Positions 1-9,800 of a stretch of DNA of 64,000 bases are shown here, piece by piece. Within the stretch, counting starts at the first letter, position 1; every line of letters starts with the position of its first letter. Under the pieces are notes generated by a model that was not told where the DNA came from, searched no databases, and was given only the letters and a program-made list of their open reading frames with translations. The stretch is from contig ML681995.1 of the NCBI GenBank assembly GCA_007922195.1, forward strand, positions 21,083,801 to 21,147,800, given 5' to 3'. Source of the stretch: Podocnemis expansa (lineage: Eukaryota > Chordata > Testudines > Podocnemididae). Made by a program: the position numbers and the translations under genes.

Positions 1-406
1 ACTTGTGCTCTGCTGTTGCTCAGCTCTGCTTCCTTTACTACTCACTGACAGAGTAATGTTCACTGCATTCCTGAAGAAATAATAATGCTACTCTCACTGT
101 AAATAACAGCCAGGATTCAGTTTAACAGTTTCATTAGGCCATTTCCTATGGATCTTTCTCCTGAGAAATCCTTTCATGTACTAAGTTTTTTTTTTTTTTT
201 TTGAAGACTTTTGTCTTATTTTGAGGTATTTTCATTCTCTATACTTTAGATTTAAATTAAGAGTAACCTAATGGAGAGAAGATAGGGGCTGCTTAATATT
301 AATTCTATTTAATGCTTCACCTGTTTGGAAATATGGAAAACAAACATGTTTCTGATTCAGCCATCCTTCAAAAAGTTTATCCTGACTAAACTGTTTTTTA
401 CTGCAG

Positions 407-451
407 ACCAGACCATGTGGTTTGATCATCCGGAAGCCAAGGATATTCCCA
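407..451 (+). CDS. NDUFB6: NDUFB6 penultimate exon
   Basis: The acceptor is ctgcag at 401-406 and the donor is gtgagt at 452-457. The exon is 45 bases, 15 codons, read TRPCGLIIRKPRIFP. It ends on a codon boundary. Confidence 0.87.
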
Positions 452-888
452 GTGAGTCCATTTACATTAATATTTTTCGTGTAACGTGCCAGCTCTGACT
501 AAGAAAACAAATGCTTGGGGAGAGGTGTGTGTAAGGGCAGCAGTGATGCTGGGGATAAAACTGACTGCATTCATCTTGGGCACTCAGTATAAAAAAAGTA
601 AGTTTTCCTTAACCAGCAGTATGATATAGACATTTGGAAGCAGTGGTATTTTCCTCATTATACTCTTAAGTTTGTTTCACTGCAAGAAATTGGTCCACTA
701 CAAGACTGCCTCACTCACCTTGTGTCTCATTTAACTAATTATAATTTATACCCTTATGTATTTTTGACAGTAATATGATCCAAGACAAAATATTTACCAT
801 TATCTTTTGATTTTGTTAGGGTGATGAAATTTTAGAGACAGGAGAAATAATGCCACCAATGGAAGAAGAGCCTACTGATCATCACTGA
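407..888 (+). CDS. NDUFB6: NDUFB6, 3' end of gene (last two coding exons)
   Basis: NADH:ubiquinone oxidoreductase subunit B6 is an accessory subunit in the membrane arm of mitochondrial complex I. Two exons are visible, 407-451 and 820-888, joined in phase 0. Together they encode the C-terminal 37 residues, including RKPRIFP and GDEILETGEIMPP and ending EEEPTDHH before TGA at 886-888. This tracks the human tail as I know it (KSRIFPGDTILETGEVIPP...DQHH). The rest of the protein, about 90 residues, lies upstream of the window, so the gene is partial only because of the window edge. No frameshift is seen. The human gene is also a same-strand neighbour of TOPORS, which supports orthology. Confidence 0.9.
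820..888 (+). CDS. NDUFB6: NDUFB6 last coding exon
   Basis: The acceptor AG is at 818-819. The exon codes for 22 residues, GDEILETGEIMPP... ending in DHH, and the stop TGA is at 886-888. The 3' UTR follows. No canonical AATAAA is seen in the next 150 bases; an ATATAAA variant near 945 could serve as poly(A) signal. Confidence 0.9.
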   Translation, partial: GDEILETGEIMPPMEEEPTDHH

Positions 889-1257
889 AGGTTATAAACT
901 CCAACTTTTTCTGTACAAATGTGATAAATGTTTCCAGATATGCATATAAAACAATACATCTGGCTTTCAGGAGACTCTTGTGTTATCTGATTTTCTTCTT
1001 GGTGTAGCAGGAATGGGAAACCCCATTTCTAGACCTTTTTCTGATGCATACAGTTGATGACAAATTAAGGAAACTGCTCATGTAGTAACAAACTGGTAAA
1101 ATAATAGTCAATCATGGCCAGTTTCTTTTAACTATATGAAATGAACTAAAAAGGATTTTGTTCTGCTATACGAGTAGTAATGCAACTTCCTCATCTTTCG
1201 AAGGCATCAGATTACCTGCATTTTATCAATTTTAGCAACCAGTTATGTAGCTAAGTT

Positions 1258-1545
1258 CCAAAGGGGCAGCCGTGTTAGTCTAGTAAAGCAAAAAAAAGCA
1301 AGGAGTCTTGTGGCACTTTAAGACTAACGGATTTATTTATCGCATGAGCTTTCATGGGAGAATATCCCACTTCGTCAGATACTTTGAAGAGGGAGAGCTT
1401 ACAGAATGGGATGACAATATGTTCAGGGGTGTGTAAGACATGGGATCAGGTCATACTGCAACAGCAAATCAGAGCATTTGTAAGGATTCACGCTTTAGGA
1501 AACAGCATACAGAGGGAGGGTGAAGTCAAATTACCTGTTATAATG
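1258..1545 (+). repeat. Foldback-family repeat, longest plus-oriented copy
   Basis: It starts with ggggcagccgtgttagtc, then shows the family core (gtggcactt..aagactaac, gcatgagctttc, tcccacttcgtcagat) and continues into a longer internal part that includes gtgtaagacatgggatcagg. The same internal part recurs at 50110-50307, so these two copies keep more of the parent element than the palindromic ones. The family is unnamed here; it is very common in turtle and crocodilian DNA as I know it. The 3' limit is approximate. Confidence 0.7.
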
Positions 1546-2011
1546 TGAAAAGAATCCATAGTCATGATAGCTGTACTCATGTAGTTATATTTAACCAAGC
1601 AGGAAGATACAGGGGAAAAAAAAACTAGCTCAGCAGGTAATACACAAGTACAGTAAGATTCAGAAAGCATTTGGAAAGTAACTGTTCCACATTTAAGTTG
1701 GAGATGCTTGAGAAATAATTTTAGTTTACATATTCTTTTTTGTTTTGTGGAAACACTGAATCATCAAGCAGTACTGTGAAGTTGACAAATGTTACAAAAT
1801 CTTGAAATCTGTTTTGCAAAATACTCTGGATGAGAGGAACATGATATGAACAGTGACAAATAATGGTTCACAGTCAGACTTCTTTGACTACTTGCTCCTT
1901 TCAGGAACTAATCCTAGTTTAAATTCAATCCACTTTATTATCTCTGTTCCTAAAATTCCCTGGCCACCCATGGTCCTAACTTTTCCTGAAGGTCAGCACA
2001 CCATGTCTCTA

Positions 2012-2230
2012 GAACAGCAGTTCTTAAGTTTTTTTTTTGGGTGTTATGACATGGTTGATGTGTGTGCAACACAGTGCCCCTCCCACTTGCTGTCATAATA
2101 AAGCCTCCCCACCGCTCACACCCAGTCGCTGGGCTAGGAAGCTGCTTGCTAGGCTATAACTTCTTATGGGGGCTGGTTCCTGGCAACACACTTAATCACA
2201 GGTTGCAACAGAGCAGCTGAGAACTGCTGC
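2012..2230. mobile_element. Short inverted-repeat element, hAT-like
   Basis: The left end reads cagcagttcttaag and the right end gagaactgctg, which are imperfect inverted repeats of the CAG...CTG type used by hAT elements. It has no coding capacity and an interior with a T run. The limits are uncertain because I could not settle the target duplication. Confidence 0.4.
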
Positions 2231-2901
2231 AAGATGGCAAGAGTTATGTTACAGTGACCTATCAGTGTGACTAATACTGTACTAGGCATAGCCAAGATAC
2301 TAGTGCACCAGACACACCTGCAGGCTTCTAAACACAACTCAGTTGAGACTGCTGCAGTTACAGTTGGTTTAATTCTGCAATGAAAAACTTTAATGCAATC
2401 AATTTTATTAAGAAAGTTTACTATCGGTAACTTGTTACAATGGTTGAATAGCACTATTTAAGGGCCAAATACTGTTAAAATAAACTGAAGGAAAATGTTG
2501 AATCACCATGGATTGAAACACGCGTACCAGATTTCAAACATAAAATCTTTAGCAAAACAAGGCATATAAGTCTGTAAAAGAGAAGACATTGTGTAAAGCA
2601 ACTGAATATGCACTTGCTCTATAGTTGTTTGTTGACTGCTGCTTAGTTTGGTGCTCACCATTGATATTTCAGTTTTTAGCAAAACTCAGTGTCTTACTAC
2701 ATGCTTTTCCAGGATTTCTGTTGATTCTTTTCATTGTGCACAAAGTTTGGTGCCCCCCCCCCCTTGAAGCTGTCAGGTATTGTTAAACTTAAATTATGAG
2801 GGCAGAACTTCTCAAATAGTCCAGAAATCTTTTCTGTTTTCAAATTTGGTCTTAAATGTGTTCAGTCGTGAAACTCCAGCAGGTCTCAGTCTTTGCTCCC
2901 T

Positions 2902-3012
2902 TTAGAAATTCAGCATTTGAGCTGGGTAGTCCTTCTCAAGTTGATACTGTGCAGCTAGTCTTGTTGCATAAATAACAAATCCCCAGGAGAGCAGCACAAG
3001 GGTGAGAAGAAT
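2902..3012 (-). CDS. SMIM27: SMIM27 exon 2 coding part
   Basis: The acceptor AG is the complement of CT at 3013-3014, preceded by a pyrimidine-rich tract. It encodes 36 residues holding most of the membrane segment and the charged tail QLEKDYP. The stop codon ends at 2902. Confidence 0.85.
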   Translation of the reverse strand: MLLTLVLLSWGFVIYATRLAAQYQLEKDYPAQMLNF

Positions 3013-3356
3013 CTGTGAAAAGACAAGAGAGGCTAGTTGGCAAGGCCTATGCTGTGCATTACCCATGCCCCAGAGCTGCTGCACTGTGGGCCTGGTCTTT
3101 AAACCTGTTTGCGCAGCAGGCCTGCCGTTTTCCGGCCCGAAAGCTGAGCGTCCAGCCGTGCCGACGCTAACCCCACCCTCAGACTACAGAGCGGAGGGGC
3201 CGACTGGCTCGAGGCCTGCTCCGTAGCACGGTGCGCTTTGAGTTGAGCCTGGCAGGACGGGCATGGTCGCCGGCTGCCGACCCCGAGCCTGGGCCCAGCA
3301 CCGGCACCTACCAGCGAAAACAACCCATCCCGGGCGCAGCGGCTGAGCGGCGCCAT
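2902..3356 (-). CDS. SMIM27: SMIM27, small integral membrane protein (2 coding exons)
   Basis: This is a 51-residue single-pass membrane protein on the minus strand. Exon 1 (3356 down to 3312) gives MAPLSRCARDGLFSL and exon 2 (3012 down to 2902) gives ILLTLVLLSWGFVIYATRLA and a polar tail ending QMLNF. They join in phase 0 across a clean donor (gtaggt) and acceptor (tcttttcacag). The join is colinear with human SMIM27 as I remember it: SRR/SRC start, a hydrophobic stretch with a central SWG and IIYA/VIYA, then QLxKxYP. Human SMIM27 is 55 residues and sits at the TOPORS-AS1 locus, head to head with TOPORS, exactly this position. The membrane segment spans about residues 12-33. Its function is unknown. 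It shares the CpG-island promoter with TOPORS. Confidence 0.85.
3312..3356 (-). CDS. SMIM27: SMIM27 exon 1 coding part
   Basis: The start ATG is the complement of CAT at 3354-3356. Fifteen codons run to the donor GT (complement of AC at 3310-3311). An open frame continues past the donor into the intron, which could mislead a gene caller into an 85-residue protein. Confidence 0.82.
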
Positions 3357-3687
3357 GGCGAGGCGCTGCGCGCGTGCGTGCGTGCGTGATCACCATGGCG
3401 ACAGCGGAACGGGAGCGCGCTCTGCGCCGCCATCTTTAATTGGGCCCGGAAGCGCCCGTTCTGCCCGCTGCAAGCGGCGTACCGAGGCATTTCCGGAAGT
3501 CGGCGCCCGGAGTCAAGATGGCGGGGGCCGGAAGTTGCGCGGCGGCCGGAAGTGGCCATGTTCCCGCCCAGCTTCTTCCGCTCCCTGCGGCCTTTGCGGC
3601 AGGGCTTCCGTGCGCGGCCGGGGTCGGCCGTCTCGTCTGGCTGGGGCGGGCTGCTCTCCGGGCCCGGCCCCCCGCCCGGCGGCTTTC

Positions 3688-3849
3688 ATGTGTGACCCAC
3701 TGAGCTGCCTCACACAGCGGGGCCGCCGCCGCCGCCTGCGTCACAGAGGGGAGGAGCCACGCGCGGGCCCCAGCCCCGGCCGCCGCCGACACAGGCTCAA
3801 AGCGGCGGGCGGGGGCAGCGAGCCGGCCGCAACCGATCGCCGCGCCTCG
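3688..3849 (+). CDS. TOPORS: TOPORS exon 1, possible N-terminal extension
   Basis: It reads from ATG 3688 (MCDPLSCLTQRGRRRRLRHR...) to the donor gtgagt at 3850. It is in frame with the main exon. The exon surely begins further upstream, after the ETS/YY1 cluster. Whether the ATG is used is inference; without it, exon 1 is 5' UTR. Confidence 0.5.
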
Positions 3850-6800
3850 GTGAGTGCCGGGTCCGCGTCCGCCGGGGGGTGCGAGGGGCTGAGGGAGCGC
3901 GGGCGCCTGGTGACTCCGCGCGAGTTGAGGCGCGGCGGCTTCAGCGCCTGCCAGGTGTTGGGGGCCCGGGGAGAGATCCGAGTGGGAGCCGGGGGTTTGG
4001 GCTAGGAGGAGCTGTGGGGCTGAGCGGGGAGTAAGGGCTCTGACAGCCCTCCTGCTCCCGCTGGTTTTCCCTCTGACTCGTGCTGAGGTCTGGGGGTGGA
4101 AATAGAGGGGCTCGGCAGGCACCTGATGGCTAGTTTAGTGTCTCTCTCTTAACGTTTGTTACTGAGCCAGCCGTGTCAGTCTGTGCAGCAAAACAAACGA
4201 GTCCTGTGGCACTTGAAGACTCACTGATCTGCTTTTACATCTGTTAGTCTTTAAGTGCCACAGGACTCCGCGTTTGTGTAGTAGTGACAGGCTAGTTCAG
4301 GGATCAGCAGCGCAGGCTCAGGGAGCAACCTGTGGCTCCCTGAGCGTCCTCTTCTGGCTCCCTGGCAATCTGCTGCAGGGAGCCAGGTGTGCCCCAGGGA
4401 CTTGCAGCTGGCCCCAGCATCGGGGTCGAAGAAGGGGGCTCCCAGCTGGCACAGACCCCCACTTTCAGGGCACTGGGGTCACCCCCACCCTCCCACCACA
4501 ACCGCATGAGCCGGAAGCAGCCCAGCCACACCACGGTCCTTAGCACTGGCAGGGGCGTGCCGTTAGCGTGCGCTCCCTCGGTCCTTCAGGGTGGAGCAGC
4601 ATTGTCTCCCTGACCCCCAGCTGGCCGCCCCTCCCAAGAGCAGCAAGTCATCTGGAGTGGCCCCTCCGCCAAGTTCAGGCCGCTTCGACCTGGCCGCCCC
4701 ACGGCTGAACAGAGGCTGCCTTGCCCCCAGGCGCTGGATTGGGCCTGTTCAGGCTTGGGGCAGCTAGGTCAAAGTTGCCTGAAATCCGCAGAGGGGCCCT
4801 TCCAGGGCTCTGCCTCCGCAAGCTGTAGCTCTCTGCCAGCCACTCTTCAGAGGGATGGCTGGCTGGGAGTAGGCAGCGCAGCACTTCTCTACCTTGCCAA
4901 CGAAGGAAGTGCCCGCTGCCCGCCCACCCCCCATCAGTACTAGGGGGCTGCGGTGCAGTCACTGGGCTGGCTTGGGCTCATGCAGTTGTGGTGGGAGGGT
5001 GGGGGAAGTGGCTCCTCTGCTCTGTTGGGTTGCTGACCCCTGAACTAGTAGAGCTATTCCCAGTACCTCTATGTGGGGATTTAGATATCGGTTGTGTTCA
5101 GGTAATGCCCATCACTTGGAAATGTCGTCTTTTTTCAAAATGGTTCAAATAAAATTCTAAATAATAGTAAATGTAAATAGTAGTAATAATAATAATAGTA
5201 AATGCCGCACTCTATGTGACCAGAGAGCAGCTTACCAAATGAGTATTCTGATATTTCATATTTTTCCTTAAGTTAAAAGCTGAAAATATAGCAGGCTGTG
5301 TTCCAGTCCTTAATGTACCGGTGACGTGGTAATTAAAAGTCCTCAAGTTTGAAATTGTCAGGCTGGGAGAGAGACTTCAAGCCTCAGAGATGAAGCTGAT
5401 GAGCATAGCTTGGTATATGTGTTCATTCTTTGCCTGTTTAGTTCCAGAGGGGAAATTTATTGTATTTTAATGTTTTTGTAGTGCATCAGTTCGCATGTAT
5501 GCAACAATTGAATTGTAACAGGTTGTTACAGATTACATAATGCTGTGTTTGTAAAACAACTGTTACTGTGGAAAGTTCCGCAAAAATTGTTCAGATGTTT
5601 CTGAGAACAAGATTAGAAAGAGTGTTACGCGTATTAATACTTTTCTTTTTCCTTTTGTTGAGAAGCTCTAACGCCTCCGTTCTTTGAACTTTAGCAAGCA
5701 GGTTTGCCTTGCTGTAAAGGTGAGCCGATTTTTGGTGGAGAAGGGGAGTAGGTATGTAAGGACAGGGTTATAAGCTTTGGAAAAGTGTCTGTTCACACTT
5801 GCTTGGAGTTTGGCAGCTAAATCCTGAAAGTGAAGATTATTTGAACTGTGCATGTTGTAGTCAGGGCCGTAGAAGCTGAGTGGGACTCTACTTGCACCAC
5901 TGTTGGCTGTTCTAGCACTAGGAGTGGGAGCTGAGAGACTCTTATCTTCTGTGCTTTCATTGCCAACTTGTGTCCAGGAGCTTGAAGGAAGATCTGCTTA
6001 ACTCAGATGTAGTGGGTTTGAGGAACTGGACCTGACTGGGCAAGGGCAAAGGCATAGATTGGTTAAGAAGCCTGGGAAGGTGGCAAATGGAAGGATGGCA
6101 CTGTCTGTAAAAGCAAACTGGGGAATTGTGGTAACGGTGGTAGAGTTAGTGGCCGTGGGATGGACTAGGTGTGTCTGGGGAAGCAGCTAGGCAAGAGACT
6201 GAAACGACTAGAGAAGCAGATTGGAACAAGGGGCTGCTGTGAAAGAGCACAATTTAGACTGAGATCAAATGAAGAGCCAAGGGCTTGGGGGTTGGTGGGG
6301 AAATTTGTATTGGTAATTAAAGACTTTATTAGAATACATGCACACAGGGGGCTGAATTCTAGCATTTTCTTACTTTTGAGCGCCTTCCAGCCTTCCTGTT
6401 GTTTACCAGGGTTTTTGTGGTGTGGTGTGTAGCATTAGCTACTTCAGTAATACACTTTCCTTAGATTATGATTACTGGTGGTGATGTAGAAACAGAAAAT
6501 AGTGGTCGAACGAATAGATGATTCTAATTTTAGGCAGTCAGCAACTTGGTCAGGCAGATTAGAGAATTAACCATCTTTTAATAGGAAAAATTACACTGGT
6601 ACACGAAGTCTACAAACTGTGATTAAAAATCTTGATCTTTTGTGAAAATAGCAAACTGTTGTTACCCTCTCTAATACAGATCAACCACTGTGATTATTTA
6701 CCCTTGCGCTAAATGTTAATAAGTTGGAGAATAAAAGCCGTTATCCAAAATAGGAAGCTTGGGAGGGCTTTAGGGTCTCAGAATTCCTAGAGCTTGTGTA

Positions 6801-9800
6801 TGAAATTCCTGCTTGCTTTTACATTTTGTTAACCTTAAAAAAAAAAAAAAAAATTGTGCGTATATGAAATAGGTGGTAAATCACAGCCTATTTAATGACC
6901 CATAGTTGTCCAAAATAAATGTCTTGATGTAGATGTTAAGTGAAGTCATTATCTGCTGTAATGTGTCACATGAACTAAAAATCAAGTGCAGAAGTGTTAC
7001 TGTGACAGTAACCTGATCTCACTACCTATTTCTGAGTCAGATTGCTATGATTGTTCACCAATCACAAACAAATGCTTTCCCTTGCACCTTGACCTGTGGA
7101 CAGCTGGCCAACAAAGTAGTGCTTGAGGAGAATAATAATGGTTGTGAATAAACTTGAATAGGATAATTCAGTCCCAGTCAGTTTCCATAAAAGCATTGTG
7201 TAAAAGGAGGTAACAAATTAGTCAGGATTCATTTGCATCAAACCCAGAAGTTGCTTAATACATAGCAGTACAGCGGGAAACTGGCTGCTGACCCTGCAGT
7301 GGATTGTGCAGAACAGGGAAAATCTTAAAAAGTAGACTTCAGACGTGGGAAGAACAAAGAAGACTAGAATGAAGACTGAAGACATGGAAAGTCAGAAAGA
7401 ATGGGAGTCACTCTGACATTAGTGATCTAACAGTTTTTCCAGTTATTGAAAATTGTTGCTCATCACGTTTTAGAGATGAACAATCAAAATCTGTCTCTTG
7501 GTAATTTCCTAAAAAGAGTATGGGAAGCTGTACTTCAAAATGAAAACTCTTGGACGATTCCCTTGACTAGTGGGCCAGATTCTCAGATAGTGTAAATCAG
7601 GGTAGCTCCACTTGAGTGGAGAAACTGTGGTTTACACAACATGAGCATCTTTCCAGTTATTCCGTTGTTCTTTTTGCATTATGATCTTGTTTAACCACCA
7701 GTATTTCCAAAACTTGTGGCGGGAGAGACTGCAGGGAGGCTCTAATAACTTCTGCAGTTACATGTTAGCATCATCTTCTCTGATGAGTTTACAGTGCTTG
7801 CTGCTATTCATTCTGTATTTTCAACTCTCAAAAGAACTGTTAGAAGTTTAGTTGCTTGGTACACTTTTACATAGCTTTTTTGGATCAGGAGACATTTAGC
7901 AAACTTTTATTGACATTTGCCTCATTTTTCTTTTGTAGAACATGACATCAACAACTGAGGAGTTTACGGTGGATAGCAGCTTTTCACCTAAAGCTGGCAC
8001 AAGCAAGCTGCATCAAACAATGCCGACAGATACGTCTCCAGACTCTAAATGTCCAATCTGTTTGGACAGATTTGACAATGTGGCCTACTTAGATCGTTGC
8101 TTGCATAGGTTTTGCTTTCGTTGTGTGCAGGAGTGGTCAAAAAATAAAGCTGAATGTCCACTCTGTAAGCAGCCTTTCCATTCAATCTTCCATACTGTGA
8201 GAGCTGAAGATGATTTCAAGGAGTATGTACTCCGGCCTTTGCAGAACGGCTCTTTTGCTAGCCCCGATGGGCGGAGATTTCGTTACCGTACTACGCTAAC
8301 AAGGGAACGTCATACATCAGCTTATCCTCGAAGGAATTCCTCATCTCGAAGGACGCTGTCTCCTCCAGATAATGGGATATTATTTGAAGGATTATCCAAT
8401 CAACCAGTACGGCAAAGAGATGGAGGAATTCATCAGATGATTAGACGATTTGCATCGAGGAGGCAGGCTAGCGCAGAGGGCAGGTCGCTGCGGCAAATTC
8501 AGGAACAAGATATAATTAATTTCCGGAGAGCTCTGTATCGCTCTGGTGTGCGTGTTAGAAATATTCAAGATGGTGGTCGCTATAGAGACATTTCAGCTGA
8601 ATTTTTCCGCAGGAACCCTGCCTGTCTTCACAGATTAGTTCCGTGGCTGAAGCGTGAGCTAACTGTTCTCTTCGGTGCTCATGGGTCTCTAGTCAATATT
8701 GTACAGCATATTATCATGAGTAATGTGACTAGATATGATTTGGAGAGTCAGGCCTTTGCTGATGACTTAAAGCCTTTCTTGCTCCATCGCACTGATCACT
8801 TTTTACATGAATTCATCAGTTTTGCCAGGTGCCCTTTTAACATAGAAGCGTATGACCAGCATGCCAATTATGATTGCCCTGCTCCTTCATATGAAGAGGG
8901 AAGCCAGTCAGAATCATCTGTTATAACAATATCCCCAGATGATGCAGATTCCCAAGAACCAGATCATAATGCATCCACCGCCAATATTGATCAGGCACCT
9001 TGGGATGATGAAACTCCAGGGCCATCATATTCCAGCTCAGAGCCGGTTCAAGTTGCTATGGCTTCTCCTTTGGATACATCAGAAAGTTCTGATGAAGAAA
9101 CTAGTAGAAATGGAACTGAGCTGCAGGGGCAGTCACAAGATAATGCAGTCCCAGATGCTGACAGTGATTCTTCTTCAGACAACTGTGTCATTGTTGGGTA
9201 TGTTAAGCCATTAGCTGAAAGAACACCTGAACTTGTTGAACTGTCTTCAGACTCTGAGGAATCAGTTGACGATGGGAAAAATGAAGACGTGAAGAAACCT
9301 CAGCCTGTCCAGTTCCATGTTTTTAGTGTCAGTGATGCTAGTGGATGCTCATCACCATGCTCTCCTATATCTAAGGATGGTAAATATAGCCATAAAAGCA
9401 GTATTTCCCCCTCACATAAGAGGACAAAGTCAAAAGAGAGTGAGAAAGATACAAATGAAATAAAAGCTTTATCTACAAAGGACTCATTACAGATTTCTTC
9501 TACAGGAAGGGATAGTGTGTGTTCTCCTTGCAGTCACAGATTATCCAGGAGGAGGAGGTCCAGGAGTTCAGAATCATATTCTCAGCACTCACACAGTAGA
9601 GACAGCCATGGCCATAGAATGAGAAGGAAACATCACAGCAAAGAAAGATTAAAAAGTAAACTATCAAGAAGCAGAGACAGTAGCAGACATAGGAGCAAAA
9701 GAGACAAAAGGAGGTCAAGACCTCGAGATGTAAGTTTAGCCAGAAAAAGCCAGACAGTGTCTCTGAGTAGTGAGAGCACTATTTCTAGAGAGGTAAGCAG

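Larger units (their letters stand above)
889..2901. other. NDUFB6-SMIM27 convergent intergenic region
   Basis: This stretch holds the NDUFB6 3' UTR, one copy of the foldback repeat family (1258-1545), and a short inverted-repeat element (2012-2230). Near 2752 there is a homopolymeric C run. No supportable gene was found; the ORFs here are short and without family resemblance. Confidence 0.6.
3100..4130. promoter_or_regulatory. CpG-island bidirectional promoter of SMIM27 and TOPORS
   Basis: This is the only long stretch in the window that is strongly GC-rich and full of CpG. It lies between the SMIM27 start (3356, minus) and the TOPORS first donor (3849, plus). Four ETS-type CCGGAAGT/C motifs in the same orientation stand at 3446, 3493, 3528 and 3546. 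Two YY1-like AAGATGGCGG motifs stand in opposite orientations at 3426-3436 (minus) and 3514-3524 (plus). There is no TATA box. This is the usual make-up of a housekeeping divergent promoter. Exact start sites cannot be read from sequence. Confidence 0.8.
3850..7938 (+). other. TOPORS: TOPORS intron 1
   Basis: It begins within the CpG island. It holds a palindromic foldback copy (4161-4283), a long GC-rich inverted-repeat element (4288-5048), and a small AAT-rich low-complexity patch near 5160-5200. Position 5050 to 7938 shows no feature I can support apart from an A run near 6838. Confidence 0.6.

Noticed and set aside
3099..3311. Continuation of the SMIM27 exon 1 frame into an 85-residue protein
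   Set aside because: A consensus donor at 3311 and the family alignment favour splicing to 3012; the read-through part has no resemblance to the family.
3436..4122. Long open frames on both strands in the CpG island (216 and 228 residues)
   Set aside because: They arise from high GC with few stops. The only supported coding here is SMIM27 exon 1 and the possible TOPORS extension before the donor at 3850.
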